Translations under genes and position numbers: made by a program
Assembly (NCBI GenBank): GCA_014218215.1
Contig: CP043652.1
Coordinates: forward strand, 1,798,001-1,862,000
DNA: 64,000 nucleotides
Direction of reading: 5' to 3'
From: Geodermatophilaceae bacterium NBWT11
Lineage (GTDB): Bacteria; Actinomycetota; Actinomycetes; Mycobacteriales; Geodermatophilaceae
Shown here: positions 8,545-17,674 of the stretch, one piece after another
How the letters are laid out: each line of letters opens with the position of its first letter
Numbering within the stretch: the stretch's first letter is position 1
Notes under the pieces: generated by a model
Told to the model about the DNA's origin: nothing
Databases searched by the model: none
What the model saw: only the letters and a program-made list of their open reading frames with translations

Positions 8545-9261
8545 ATGTCCGTCCTCGCCGCCGCTGCCGACGCCGACCAGGGGGGCATCACCGGGTGGTT
8601 GCTCGACGTGGTCCAGACCCTGGGTCCCGTGGGCGTGGGGTTCGCCATCCTGCTGGAGACCGTGGTCCCGCCGATCCCCAGCGAGGCCGTCCTCGGTCTC
8701 GCCGGCGTGCTGATCAGCGAGGACACGAGCCTGCTCGTGCCGATGGTCGTGGCCGCCACCATCGGGTCCGTCCTGGGTGCGGCGGTGCTGTACCAGATCG
8801 GCCGCTCGTTGGGCCCCCGTCGCTCGCACCTCTTCCTCGACCGGCTGCCGCTGGTGAAGACCGAGGACGTGGACCGCACCTTCGACTGGTTCGTGCGGCA
8901 CGGCCGGTCCGCGGTCTTCTTCGGCCGGATGGTGCCGATCGTGCGCAGCTTCGTGTCGGTGCCCGCGGGCGTGGTGAAGATGCCGTGGCCGCAGTTCCTG
9001 CTCTACACGCTGGCCGGGTCGCTGATCTGGAACAGCCTGCTGATCGGGCTGGGGGTCGCCCTGGGCCCGGTCGTCAACGACTACCTCCACTACGTCGACT
9101 ACCTGATCTACGTCGCCGTCGTCGGTGCCGTCGCCTGGTTCGTCTACCGGGCCGTGAAGGAGAAGCGCGACCAGCGCCGCACCGGCCCGCCCGGACGGCA
9201 CGCCGCCGACCGGGTGGTGGAGGCGCACGGCGACGCCGAGGACCGCGACTCCCACGCCTGA
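8545..9261 (+). CDS. DedA family membrane protein
   Basis: 238 aa from ATG 8545. The family signature is present: LLETVVPPIPSEAVLGLAG near the N-terminus, then GRMVPIVRSFVSVPAG around residues 130-145, with several membrane segments and a charged Arg/His-rich C-terminal tail. DedA/VTT proteins act in lipid flipping (undecaprenyl phosphate or phosphatidylethanolamine) and membrane homeostasis. The family assignment is firm; the substrate is unknown. Confidence 0.93.
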   Translation: MSVLAAAADADQGGITGWLLDVVQTLGPVGVGFAILLETVVPPIPSEAVLGLAGVLISEDTSLLVPMVVAATIGSVLGAAVLYQIGRSLGPRRSHLFLDRLPLVKTEDVDRTFDWFVRHGRSAVFFGRMVPIVRSFVSVPAGVVKMPWPQFLLYTLAGSLIWNSLLIGLGVALGPVVNDYLHYVDYLIYVAVVGAVAWFVYRAVKEKRDQRRTGPPGRHAADRVVEAHGDAEDRDSHA

Positions 9262-9372
9262 CCTGGCCTTCCCCCGTCGGGTGATCGGACGCGCCGGGAC
9301 CGCATCCCTGCACTAGCGTGATCACGCGCCGGCAGGGGCCGGCACACCGAGTGACCACCTGGGGGCCCACCC

Positions 9373-11127
9373 GTGTCCGACCGCCCTGACGACGCCCGCG
9401 CTGACCACGCCGCGGGTCCCGCCGGAGACGGATCGGGGGCACCGGCGCCCTCGGACGACGCCGAGCGCCGCACCGACGGCGACCGCTGGCAGGCCTCCGT
9501 GGCGAGCTGGTCCCCCGGCGGGGACGACGCAGGACCCACCGAGTCGACCCGGGAGATCCGGCTCGACGGCGGTGCCCCCGGGTCCTCGGGCAGCGGCGGC
9601 TCCTGGGAGCAGTCCTGGCCCGCCGACCAGTCCTCCTCGTGGCAGCAGCCCACCTGGGAGCAGCCGTCCTGGGAGCAGAGCGGACAGCAGCCCACCACCC
9701 CGGAGCCGCAGGCCTGGGGCACCCCGACCGACGACCGCTCCTGGGAGCAGGCCTCCCGCGACCAGATCGCCAGCTGGCAGCAGCCGCCGTCCTGGCAGCA
9801 GGCCGCCGACGCGGAGGCCGGTGTGGACCGCAGCGACCAGCGCTCGTGGGAGCAGACCCCGGACGCCCCCGCACCCCAGCCGACCTGGCGCCCGGCCGAG
9901 CAGCCGCCGGCCAACCCGCCGTCGTGGGAGCAGCCCGCGCCGGCCCAGCAGCAGGCACCGCAGCAGCCGGCACCGCAGCAGCAGTACGCACCGCCCCCGC
10001 CGCAGCAGGGCGCCCAGCAGAACGGCCAGCAGTCGTGGGGCCAGCAGCCCCCGGCCGGTGGCTCCGGCAGCTGGGGCAGCCAGGGCAGCACCACCGGGTG
10101 GCAGCCCGACAGCCGCCCCTCCGGTCAGGGCGGGCAGCACGGGCAGCGGCACAGCCCGCCGCAGCTCCCGCCGCCCGGTCCGCCGCCGTCGCTGACCTCC
10201 CAGTCGCTTCTCCGGCAGACCACCCAGGCGCCCACCCGCGGCTGGCGCCGGTTCGTGCACAAGGCCTCGGGCGGCAGCTTCAACCCGGGGCTGTCACCGG
10301 CCGAGATCGAGCACCGCGCGATGGTCGCCCGGGTGACCACCCCGGTGCGCGGCAGCAACCGCATCGCCGTCGTCTCGCTCAAGGGCGGCATCGGCAAGAC
10401 CACCACCACCTGCTGCCTCGGGCTGACGCTGGCGCACCACCGCGGTGACCGGGTGGTCGCCGTCGACGCCAACCCCGACGCCGGCACGCTGGCCGAGCGG
10501 CTGACCAACGTCACCGACGTGACCGTGCGCGACCTGCTGGCCGGGGCCTCGCAGATCCGGTCGTTCACCGACGTCTCGGCCTACACCTCGCTGGCCGGCC
10601 GGCTGCAGGTGCTGGCCAGCGACCAGGACCCGGCGCTCTCGGAGGCCTTCTCCGAGGAGGAGTACACGACCGTCGCCGACATCCTGGCGCGGTACTTCAA
10701 CTTGATCCTCACCGACTCCGGCACCGGCCTGCTGCACTCGGCGATGTCGGGCACGCTGGCGATCGCCGACTCCCTCGTCGTCGTCGGCGCCCCGTCGGTC
10801 GACGGCGCCAGCCGGGCCAGCAAGACCCTGGACTGGCTGATCGCGCACGGCCACGAGGAGCTGGTCTCCCGCTCGGTGGCGGTCATCTCCAGCGTGCGCC
10901 CGAACACCGGTGACGTGGACATGGACATGGTCCGCGACCACTTCGCCGCCCGGTGCCGCGCCGTGGTGGAGATCCCCTACGACCAGCACCTGGTCACCGG
11001 TGGGCTGATCGACCTGGACCGGGTCGGCGAGCCGGCCCGCCGGGCCTACCTCGAGCTGGCCGCGCACGTCGCCGACGGCTTCTCCCTGCCCCCGCTGCAG
11101 CGCAGGCCCAAGCCCGCCTCCGCGTGA
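9373..11127 (+). CDS. MinD/ParA-like ATPase with long Trp/Gln/Pro-rich N-terminal tail
   Basis: 584 aa from GTG 9373. Residues 1 to about 285 are low complexity, rich in Gln, Pro, Trp and Ser, with many SWEQ/SWQQ repeats. The C-terminal part is a MinD/ParA P-loop ATPase with deviant Walker A KGGIGKTTT (residues 337-345) and VVAVDANPDAGTLAERL after it. The layout resembles EspI-like or type VII secretion-linked MinD proteins of actinobacteria, but no secretion genes are next to it. The ATPase probably partitions a cargo or organises a membrane complex, with the tail as the interaction region. The alpha/beta hydrolase gene overlaps its stop by 4 nt. Confidence 0.88.
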   Translation: MSDRPDDARADHAAGPAGDGSGAPAPSDDAERRTDGDRWQASVASWSPGGDDAGPTESTREIRLDGGAPGSSGSGGSWEQSWPADQSSSWQQPTWEQPSWEQSGQQPTTPEPQAWGTPTDDRSWEQASRDQIASWQQPPSWQQAADAEAGVDRSDQRSWEQTPDAPAPQPTWRPAEQPPANPPSWEQPAPAQQQAPQQPAPQQQYAPPPPQQGAQQNGQQSWGQQPPAGGSGSWGSQGSTTGWQPDSRPSGQGGQHGQRHSPPQLPPPGPPPSLTSQSLLRQTTQAPTRGWRRFVHKASGGSFNPGLSPAEIEHRAMVARVTTPVRGSNRIAVVSLKGGIGKTTTTCCLGLTLAHHRGDRVVAVDANPDAGTLAERLTNVTDVTVRDLLAGASQIRSFTDVSAYTSLAGRLQVLASDQDPALSEAFSEEEYTTVADILARYFNLILTDSGTGLLHSAMSGTLAIADSLVVVGAPSVDGASRASKTLDWLIAHGHEELVSRSVAVISSVRPNTGDVDMDMVRDHFAARCRAVVEIPYDQHLVTGGLIDLDRVGEPARRAYLELAAHVADGFSLPPLQRRPKPASA

Positions 11128-11738
11128 CCCGCCGGGACGTCGACACGCCCCTGGGCCCCGCCCGGGTCACCGTCGACGACCCGGCCGTCCCCCCGGTGGG
11201 CACGCTGCTGCTCGGGCACGGCGCCGGCGGCGGCATCGAGGCCCCCGACCTGCTGACGACGACGACAGCGGCGGTCGCGCTGGGCTGGCGGGTGCTGCGG
11301 GTGGAGCAGCCGTGGCGGGTGGCCGGCAAGCGGATCGCCGCGGCGCCGCCACGGCTGGACGAGGGCTGGCGAGCGGTGCACGCCGCGTGCGCGGACCTGC
11401 TGGCCGGCCCGGTCGTGTTCGGGGGCCGCAGCGCCGGCGCCCGGGTGGCCTGCCGGACGGCGGGCGAGCTGGGTGCGGCGGGCGTGCTGTGCCTGGCCTT
11501 CCCACTGCACCCGCCGGGGAAGCCGGAGAAGACCCGGATCGCCGAGCTGGCCGGCGTCGTCGTCCCCACGCTGGTGGTGCAGGGCGCCACCGACGCCTTC
11601 GGCGGCCCGGACGACGTCCGCACCGCCCTGGCCGGGCACCCAGCGCGGGTCGTGGCCGTCCGCGGGGACCACGCGCTCAAGCCCGACCAGCCCGCGATCG
11701 CCGCCGCCGTCACCGCCTGGCTGCCCACCCTTAGATGA
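11124..11738 (+). CDS. Alpha/beta hydrolase of the Tex30/KANL3 type
   Basis: 204 aa from GTG 11124 (GTGA overlap with the MinD-like gene). LLLGHGAGGGIEAPDL near residue 30 is the oxyanion region. FGGRSAGARVACR is the nucleophile elbow (GxSxG as GRSAG). VQGATDAFGG supplies the acid, and VRGDHALKP the catalytic His. Compact alpha/beta hydrolase; the family is predicted to be a hydrolase without an established substrate. Co-transcription with the MinD-like gene is likely. Confidence 0.88.
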   Translation: MTRRDVDTPLGPARVTVDDPAVPPVGTLLLGHGAGGGIEAPDLLTTTTAAVALGWRVLRVEQPWRVAGKRIAAAPPRLDEGWRAVHAACADLLAGPVVFGGRSAGARVACRTAGELGAAGVLCLAFPLHPPGKPEKTRIAELAGVVVPTLVVQGATDAFGGPDDVRTALAGHPARVVAVRGDHALKPDQPAIAAAVTAWLPTLR

Positions 11739-11745
11739 CGAGACG

Positions 11746-11780
11746 CGCCCTCCTCGTCAGCAGAGCTGACGAGGAGGGCG
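11746..11780. terminator. Bidirectional hairpin terminator, 16-bp perfect stem
   Basis: Inverted repeat with arms CGCCCTCCTCGTCAGC and its exact complement separated by AGA. It lies between convergent stops at 11738 and 11801, so it can serve both genes. No T-tract. Confidence 0.85.
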
Positions 11781-11800
11781 CTTCCTGTCGGGCGGGGGGA

Positions 11801-12634
11801 TCAGCGCCGGCGGCGGACGATCAGCGCGACCAGGATACCGAGCACCGCGACGGCGGCGGCGGGTGCCGCGAACCGGGTGAAGGCGGCGCCGCCGGCGACC
11901 TCGAGCAGGTCGATCGGCTCGGGCTCGGACTGCGGCGCCGGACGGGGCTTGGTGGGGGCCTTCGTGGTCTCGGCGAGCTTGTCCGTCGCGGTGGCCGCGG
12001 CGTCGAACGCGGCCTCGCCGGCCTTGCGGGTGGCGTCGGCGACCGGGTTGTCCCCGTCGACGGAGGCCACCGACGCGGCGACCTCCTCGGCGGCACCGGT
12101 CATGGTCTGCGCGGCGTCGGCGGCAGCGGCCTTGACGGTCGGCTCCTGCTGCTCGGCAGCGGCGGCCTGGTCGAGGGCGTGCTGCTCGTCGCTGGTGCCG
12201 AGCTGGGCGGCGAGCCGGTCGGCGAACTGGCCGAGCAGCTTGTTGCCCACGTCGGTCATCACGCCGCGGCCGAACTGGGCCGGCCGGCCGGTGATGTTGA
12301 GGTCGGTGAGCACGTTGACCCGGGTGGAGGAGCCCTCGTCGGCGAGCACGGCGGTGACGACGGCGGCGGCGGTGCCGTTGCCGCGCTGGTCCTTGCCGCG
12401 GGCGTCGATGACGGCCTTGTGCGCGACGTCGTCCTTCTCGATGAAGGACGCCTTGCCGGCGTAGGTCAGGTTGATCGGGCCGAGCTTGACCTTGACCCGG
12501 CCGGTGAAGTCGTCACCGGTGACGGAGTCGAGGGCGGCGCCGGGCATGCACGGGGCGATCCGCTCGATGTCCAGCAGCACCCGCCAGGCGTCGTCGATCG
12601 GGACGGGGACGATGAACGAGTTCTCCAACTGCAC
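11801..12634 (-). CDS. coxG: CoxG-like SRPBCC protein with C-terminal membrane anchor
   Basis: 277 aa from GTG 12634, with GGAGG about 6 nt upstream. Residues 1-150 match the CoxG (CO dehydrogenase subunit G) SRPBCC fold: MQLENSFIVPVPIDDAW, CMPGAAL, GRPAQFGRG. An Ala-rich linker follows, then a hydrophobic helix and the terminal RRRR. In carboxydotrophs CoxG recruits the Mo-hydroxylase to the membrane and links it to quinones; the anchor here fits that role. It follows coxM but is separated by about 90 bp containing a hairpin, so its expression may be uncoupled from coxSLM. Confidence 0.88.
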   Translation of the reverse strand: MQLENSFIVPVPIDDAWRVLLDIERIAPCMPGAALDSVTGDDFTGRVKVKLGPINLTYAGKASFIEKDDVAHKAVIDARGKDQRGNGTAAAVVTAVLADEGSSTRVNVLTDLNITGRPAQFGRGVMTDVGNKLLGQFADRLAAQLGTSDEQHALDQAAAAEQQEPTVKAAAADAAQTMTGAAEEVAASVASVDGDNPVADATRKAGEAAFDAAATATDKLAETTKAPTKPRPAPQSEPEPIDLLEVAGGAAFTRFAAPAAAVAVLGILVALIVRRRR

Positions 12635-12669
12635 GGCTGGACCTCCAGGTTGAGGGAGCGGACAGGCGA

Positions 12670-12698
12670 CCGGCCCGCCCCCGCAGGGGACGGGCCGG
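12670..12698 (-). terminator. Hairpin between coxM and coxG
   Basis: CCGGCCCG-CCCCC / GGGGA-CGGGCCGG stem with one mismatch and a 3-nt loop, in the 92-bp gap between coxM and coxG. It could end the coxSLM transcript or attenuate read-through into coxG. Confidence 0.5.
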
Positions 12699-12726
12699 CC
12701 GACTGGGTGGGGCCTTGAAACCGACG

Positions 12727-13587
12727 CTACAGCCCTGCGGCCGCGGTCACAGCTCGTCGGGTCAGCACCCGGGCGAGGTGCTGGCGGTAGTCGGCCTGGG
12801 CGTTGAGGTCGCTGCTGGGTTCGGTGCCCTCGGCGGCCTGCGCGGCCGCCCCGGTCACGGTCTCCATGCTCACGTCGGCGCCGACCAGGGCCGCCTCGAC
12901 CGCGCGGGCGCGGATCGGGGTGGAGCCCATGTTGGTCAGCCCGATGCGGGCCTCGGTGATCCTCGAGCCCTCGCGGCGGACGGCCGCGGCGACGGCCACG
13001 ATCGACCACGCCTGGGCCACCCGGTTGAACTTCTCGTACCGGACGCCCCAGTCGCTGCCGAGCTTGGGCACCCGGATCTCGACGAGCAGCTCGCCGTCCT
13101 CGAGCGCGGTGGTCAGGTAGTCGACGAAGAAGTCGGCCGCCCCCACCGTGCGCCGCGCCCCGCCGGGGCCGGCGATGACGAACTCGGCGTCCAGCGCCAG
13201 CGCCACGGCCGGCAGGTCACCGGCCGGGTCGGCGTGCGCCAGGGCGCCACCGAACGTGCCGCGGTGCCGGACGGCGGGGTCGGCGACGGTCTCGGTGGCC
13301 TCGGCGATGAGCTTCCCGTACTGCGCGACCAACGGGTCGGTGCAGATGTCGTGGTGGGTCGTCATCGCCCCGATGACCAGGCTGTCGCCGTCCTCCCGGA
13401 CGCCGCGCAGCTCGGCCACCTTCGTCAGGTCGACGATGGTCTCGGGTGCGGCCAGCCGCAGCCGCATGACCGGGATGAGCGACTGCCCACCGGCCAGGAT
13501 CTTCACGTCCTCCCCGCCGGCGGCGATGGCCTGGAGGGCCTCGTCGACGCTGGTGGGGCGGACGTACGCGAACGCAGCGGGGATCAC
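12727..13587 (-). CDS. coxM: Form II CO-dehydrogenase-like medium (FAD) subunit
   Basis: 286 aa from GTG 13587, overlapping the coxL stop by GTGA. FAD-binding motifs of the molybdenum-hydroxylase medium subunit are present: AGGQSLIP near residue 30 and the TFGGALAHADPAGDLP stretch near residue 105 (TxGGxxA/H). It transfers electrons from the FeS subunit to FAD and then to an acceptor. It is the third gene of an S-L-M operon, the order typical of form II clusters. Confidence 0.93.
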   Translation of the reverse strand: MIPAAFAYVRPTSVDEALQAIAAGGEDVKILAGGQSLIPVMRLRLAAPETIVDLTKVAELRGVREDGDSLVIGAMTTHHDICTDPLVAQYGKLIAEATETVADPAVRHRGTFGGALAHADPAGDLPAVALALDAEFVIAGPGGARRTVGAADFFVDYLTTALEDGELLVEIRVPKLGSDWGVRYEKFNRVAQAWSIVAVAAAVRREGSRITEARIGLTNMGSTPIRARAVEAALVGADVSMETVTGAAAQAAEGTEPSSDLNAQADYRQHLARVLTRRAVTAAAGL

Positions 13588-16061
13588 TTCGCCTCCTCGT
13601 AGCCGGACTCGGTGGTGCGGGCACCGCCGTAGGCGTTGCTGCCCTCGGCGGCGCGGTCTCCGCCGTCGCCGCCCTGGTGGATGGCCCGCCAGACCCGCTC
13701 GGGGGTCAGCGGCATGCGGATGTCGGACACGCCCAGGTGCCGGACGGCGTCCAGGGCGGCGTTGACGACCGCCGGGGTGCTGGCGATGCAGCCGGCCTCG
13801 CCGACGCCCTTGGCACCCAGCGGGTTGTCCGGGGCGGCGTGCGTGGTGTTGCCGGTGTCGAAGTGCGGCAGGTCCATCGCCGAGGGCACCAGGTAGTCCA
13901 CGAACGTGCCGGTGGTCAGGTTGCCGTCGGCGTCGTAGATGGCCTCCTCGTACAGGGCCTGGCTGATGCCCTGGGCGAGCCCGCCGTGCATCTGACCCTC
14001 GACGATGATCGGGTTGACGATGTTGCCGATGTCGTCGACGCAGGCGTACTTGCGGATCTTGACGAACCCGGTGTCGGTGTCGACCTCCATGGCGCACAGG
14101 TGGGTGCCGTGCGGGAAGGAGAAGTTCGTCGGGTCGAAGGCGGCCTCGGCGTCGATCGAGGGCTCGATGCCCTCGGGGTAGTCGTGCGCGGCGAAGATCG
14201 CCAGGGCGATCTCCTGGATGCCGAGCCCCGCGCCGGGGGTGCCCTTGACGGAGAACTTCCCGCCGCTGAACTCCAGGTCGTCCTCGCTGGCCTCGAGCAG
14301 GTGCGCGGCGATCTTGCGGGCCTTGGCGACGACCTTCTCCGAGGCCTTCACCACCGCGGTGCCACCGACGACCAGCGAGCGCGAGCCGTAGGTGTCCAGA
14401 CCGCGCGAGCTGATCGCGGTGTCACCGTGCAGCACCTCGACGTCGTCGAAGGGCACGCCCAGCTGGTCGGCGACGATCTGGCTCCAGGCCGTCTCGTGGC
14501 CCTGGCCGTGCGGGGTGGACCCGGTGACGACCTCGACCTTGCCGGTGGGCAGCATCCGGATGGAGGCCTGCTCCCAGCCGCCGGCGCCGAAGGCCAGCGA
14601 GCCGAGCACCCGGGAGGGGGCCAGGCCGCACATCTCGGTGAACGTGGAGATGCCGATGCCCAGCTGGACCGGGTCGCCGGACTCGCGACGCTGCTTCTGC
14701 TCCGCACGCAGCTCGTCGTAGCCGAGCAGCTCGAGCGCGGCCTGGGTGGCCTGCTCGTAGTCACCGGAGTCGTAGGAGAGCCCGGCCACCGTGGTGAACG
14801 GGAACTCCTCGGCGTTGATCCAGTTCTTGCGGCGCAGCTCCATCGGGTCCATGGACAGCTCGACGGCGAGCTCGTCCATGATCCGCTCGATGGCGAAGGT
14901 CGCCTCGGGGCGGCCGGCACCGCGGTAGGCGTCGGTGGGCACCTTGTTGGTGAACACCCCGTCGCACTCGAAGCGGTAGGCCGGGAACTTGTAGATGCCC
15001 GGGAACATGAACGCACCCAGTGCGGGGACGCCGGGGGTGATCAGCCGCAGGTAGGCGCCCATGTCGGCCAGCAGCCGCACGCGCAGGCCCTTGACGTTGC
15101 CCTCGCGGTCGGCGGCGACGTCGATGTACTGGATCTGGTCGCGCCCGTGGTGGGCGGTCATCAGGGACTCCGAGCGGGTCTCGGTCCACTTGACCGGCTT
15201 GCCCAGCCGGCGCGCGATGAGCAGCGCCAGGATCTCCTCGGGGTTGACCTGCAGCTTGCCGCCGAAACCGCCGCCGACGTCGGGGGCGATGACGCGCAGC
15301 TTGTGCTCGGGGATGCCGGTGGTCAGCGCCGCCATGACCCGCAGGATGTGCGGGATCTGGGTGGCCGACCACAGCGTGTAGTTGTCCCCGGAGACGCCGA
15401 CGACGACCGAGCGCGGCTCCATGAACGCCGGGATCAGGCGCTGCTGCACGAACCGGCGGGAGACGACCACGTCGGCGGCGTCGAACGCGGCGTCGGTGTC
15501 GCCACCGGTGCCGGCCTCGCCGGCGTCGAAGACGAAGTGGTAGCTGGTGTTGGACTCGGTGTGGGCGTGGACCAGCGGTGCGCCGTCCTTCGTCGCCTCC
15601 TCCATGTCCAGGACCACGGGGATGTTCTCGTAGTCCACGTCGATGGCCTCGACGGCGTCGACGGCGGCGGTGCGGCTGCGGGCGACGACGATCGCCACGG
15701 CCTCACCGACGTGGTTGACGGTGTCCACGGCGATCGAGGGGTGCCCGGGGTTGACCATGTCCGGGGTGACCGGCCAGGCGCAGGGGATGGAGCCCTGCTC
15801 GTCCTTGAAGTCGGCGCCGGTGTAGACGGCGACGACGTTCGGGCGGTCCTTGGCGGCGCTGACGTCGAGGTGGGTGATGGTCGCGTGCGCCACGGGCGAG
15901 CGCAGCACCGACATGTAGACCATGCCGGGCAGGACCATGTTGTCGGTCCAGGTGGTCTTGCCGGTGATCAGCCGGGCGTCCTCCTTGCGCAGGCGCGCCG
16001 AACCGACCTCCTTGGCCGGTGCCTCCGGGGTCGCGGTGCTCGGGTCCTCGGTGATGGTCAT
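13584..16061 (-). CDS. coxL: Form II CO-dehydrogenase-like large (molybdopterin) subunit
   Basis: 825 aa from ATG 16061, overlapping coxS by ATGA. It has the aldehyde oxidase/xanthine dehydrogenase molybdopterin domains (GGGFGGK near residue 260, [11 protein letters not shown] near 515, GAKGVGEAG near 750). The active-site loop reads AYRGAGRPE around residues 376-384. Form I CO dehydrogenases carry AYxCSFR with the Cu-binding Cys, while AYRGAGR is the form II signature. No Cys sits at the CuSMo position, so the enzyme may oxidise another small carbonyl or N-heterocycle, and CO oxidation is not assured. Confidence 0.93.
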   Translation of the reverse strand: MTITEDPSTATPEAPAKEVGSARLRKEDARLITGKTTWTDNMVLPGMVYMSVLRSPVAHATITHLDVSAAKDRPNVVAVYTGADFKDEQGSIPCAWPVTPDMVNPGHPSIAVDTVNHVGEAVAIVVARSRTAAVDAVEAIDVDYENIPVVLDMEEATKDGAPLVHAHTESNTSYHFVFDAGEAGTGGDTDAAFDAADVVVSRRFVQQRLIPAFMEPRSVVVGVSGDNYTLWSATQIPHILRVMAALTTGIPEHKLRVIAPDVGGGFGGKLQVNPEEILALLIARRLGKPVKWTETRSESLMTAHHGRDQIQYIDVAADREGNVKGLRVRLLADMGAYLRLITPGVPALGAFMFPGIYKFPAYRFECDGVFTNKVPTDAYRGAGRPEATFAIERIMDELAVELSMDPMELRRKNWINAEEFPFTTVAGLSYDSGDYEQATQAALELLGYDELRAEQKQRRESGDPVQLGIGISTFTEMCGLAPSRVLGSLAFGAGGWEQASIRMLPTGKVEVVTGSTPHGQGHETAWSQIVADQLGVPFDDVEVLHGDTAISSRGLDTYGSRSLVVGGTAVVKASEKVVAKARKIAAHLLEASEDDLEFSGGKFSVKGTPGAGLGIQEIALAIFAAHDYPEGIEPSIDAEAAFDPTNFSFPHGTHLCAMEVDTDTGFVKIRKYACVDDIGNIVNPIIVEGQMHGGLAQGISQALYEEAIYDADGNLTTGTFVDYLVPSAMDLPHFDTGNTTHAAPDNPLGAKGVGEAGCIASTPAVVNAALDAVRHLGVSDIRMPLTPERVWRAIHQGGDGGDRAAEGSNAYGGARTTESGYEEAK

Positions 16062-16564
16062 GCCTGTGCTCCCGTCGTCTCGACGGCGTGGGTGCCCGTC
16101 GAGCTCATCTCGCCGGCGGCCTGCTGGACCGCCTTGACGATGTTCTGGTAGCCCGTGCAGCGACAGAGGTTGCCCTCGATGCCCTCACGGATCTCGTGCT
16201 CGGTGGGGTTCGGGTTGTTCTTCACCAGGTCGATCGAGGCCATGATCATCCCGGGCGTGCAGTAGCCGCACTGCAGACCGTGCTGCTCGTGGAAGGCCTT
16301 CTGCATCGGGTGCAGGGTGGCGCCGTCGGCGATGCCCTCGATGGTGGTGACCTCGGCGCCGTCGGCCTGGACGGCCAGCACGGTGCAGGACTTCACGCTC
16401 TCGCCGTCCAGGTGGACGGTGCAGGCGCCGCAGTTGCTGGTGTCGCAGCCGACGACCGTGCCGACCTTGCCCAGCTGCTCGCGCAAGTAGTGGACCAGGA
16501 GGGTCCTCGGTTCGACGTCGTCCGAGTAGGACGCCCCGTCGACACGCACGTTGATCTGCGTCAT
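16058..16564 (-). CDS. coxS: Form II CO-dehydrogenase-like small (2Fe-2S) subunit
   Basis: 168 aa from ATG 16564, with GGAGG upstream. A plant-type 2Fe-2S site ([10 protein letters not shown]...C) lies around residues 39-60, and the second cluster (CGYCTPG...CRCTGYQNI) at about residues 99-138. Both clusters of the xanthine oxidase family are complete. First gene of the operon coxS-coxL-coxM, each coupled by 4-nt overlaps, and divergent from the carbonic anhydrase gene across a 300-bp region. Confidence 0.95.
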   Translation of the reverse strand: MTQINVRVDGASYSDDVEPRTLLVHYLREQLGKVGTVVGCDTSNCGACTVHLDGESVKSCTVLAVQADGAEVTTIEGIADGATLHPMQKAFHEQHGLQCGYCTPGMIMASIDLVKNNPNPTEHEIREGIEGNLCRCTGYQNIVKAVQQAAGEMSSTGTHAVETTGAQA

Positions 16565-16864
16565 GTCCTCCGCCTCGTTGCAGGGTCGTGGCAGCAGTCA
16601 CCCACCGCCCGTGACCGCAGTGTGCCGACGGACACAGTTCTTAGGCCACGCTTACTTCCGCGCCCTGCCCTCGTGGACACCGCACGAGCGGAGAAGGGAG
16701 CCCCGCGTGCACGCACCAGCGGAGGTGCGGCGTCGAGAGCCCCGCACCTCGGGGAGCGCGCAACGTTGCAGCGCTGTTGCAGGTGCCGTCCACGGTCGCG
16801 TTGACACCACCACACAGCCGACGCACAGTGGTTGTCAAGAGCAACCACACTCCCGGAGGTCCCC
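16565..16864. promoter_or_regulatory. 300-bp divergent intergenic region between coxS and carbonic anhydrase
   Basis: No gene seen here. It contains a consensus -35 hexamer TTGACA at 16801-16806 pointing to the carbonic anhydrase; a CACAGT at 17-nt spacing is only a poor -10. A perfect 7-bp inverted repeat GTGGTTG-(7)-CAACCAC sits at 16828-16848 just before the RBS, and a 10-bp palindrome GCAACGTTGC lies near 16760. These are candidate operator or leader structures for one or both units; no regulator is identified. Confidence 0.45.
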
Positions 16865-17668
16865 GTGCGTCCCGCCGTCCGTCCCGCCAGCGCCCTCACC
16901 GCCGCCGCGGTCCTGCTGCTCACCGCCTGCGGGGGGACCGCCGGGAGCGCCGGGGCTGAGGCCGGGGCCGGCACCACCACGGCTGCGGTCCCGGCGGCGG
17001 GTGAGCAGTTCGGCTACACCGGGGCCACCGGTCCCGGCGCCTGGGCGCAGCTGGACCCGGAGTGGTCGGCGTGCGGCACCGGGGAGCACCAGTCCCCCAT
17101 CGACCTGGGCGGCGCCACGCCCGCGGCGCAGTCCGAACTGGGCGTGTCCTACGTGCCGGGCACCGCGGAGCTGGTCAACACCGGTGCCACGGTGCGGGCC
17201 GACGAGGCGCCCGGCTCCACCCTCACGGTGGACGGCGTGGGCTACGAGCTCACCCAGTTCCACCTGCACGAGCCGGCCGAGCACACCGTGGACGGCGTCC
17301 GCGCGGATGCCGAGCTGCACCTGGTGCACACCGCGGCCGACGGGTCCCTCGCCGTCCTCGGCGTGCTGCTCACCGAGGGCGCGGAGGACGTGGCCCTGCA
17401 GCCCTACCTGGACGCGCTCCCGGGCACGCCGGGCGAGACCTCGGCACCGGCGTCGGTCGACCCCGCGGCCCTGCTGCCGGCCGACCACGCGACCTACCGC
17501 TACACCGGCTCGCTGACGACGCCGCCCTGCTCGGAGGACGTCGAGTGGCTGGTCCTGCAGCAGCCGGTGTCCGCCTCGGCCGCACAGCTGGCGGGCTTCC
17601 GCGCCGTCATCGGGGAGAACGCCCGCCCGGTGCAGGAGACCGGCGACCGGACGGTCACCGTCGGCTGA
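16865..17668 (+). CDS. Alpha-class carbonic anhydrase lipoprotein
   Basis: 267 aa from GTG 16865, with CGGAGG about 6 nt upstream; an upstream in-frame start would add residues before the signal peptide. The signal peptide ends at lipobox LLTAC. The mature domain carries SPIDLGG (from HQSPIDLGG), QFHLHEPAEH (two Zn His) and ELHLVH (third Zn His), then SLTTPPCSE. These are the core residues of alpha-carbonic anhydrases. Predicted lipid-anchored extracytoplasmic CO2/bicarbonate interconversion. Its position head-to-head with a putative CO dehydrogenase suggests a carbon-gas link, by inference only. Confidence 0.93.
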   Translation: MRPAVRPASALTAAAVLLLTACGGTAGSAGAEAGAGTTTAAVPAAGEQFGYTGATGPGAWAQLDPEWSACGTGEHQSPIDLGGATPAAQSELGVSYVPGTAELVNTGATVRADEAPGSTLTVDGVGYELTQFHLHEPAEHTVDGVRADAELHLVHTAADGSLAVLGVLLTEGAEDVALQPYLDALPGTPGETSAPASVDPAALLPADHATYRYTGSLTTPPCSEDVEWLVLQQPVSASAAQLAGFRAVIGENARPVQETGDRTVTVG

Positions 17669-17674
17669 GCCCGG

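Noticed and set aside
6820-9255. 811-aa minus-strand ORF
   Set aside because: Most of it is a shadow; only its 3' end is a real gene (the lipoprotein from GTG 7188).
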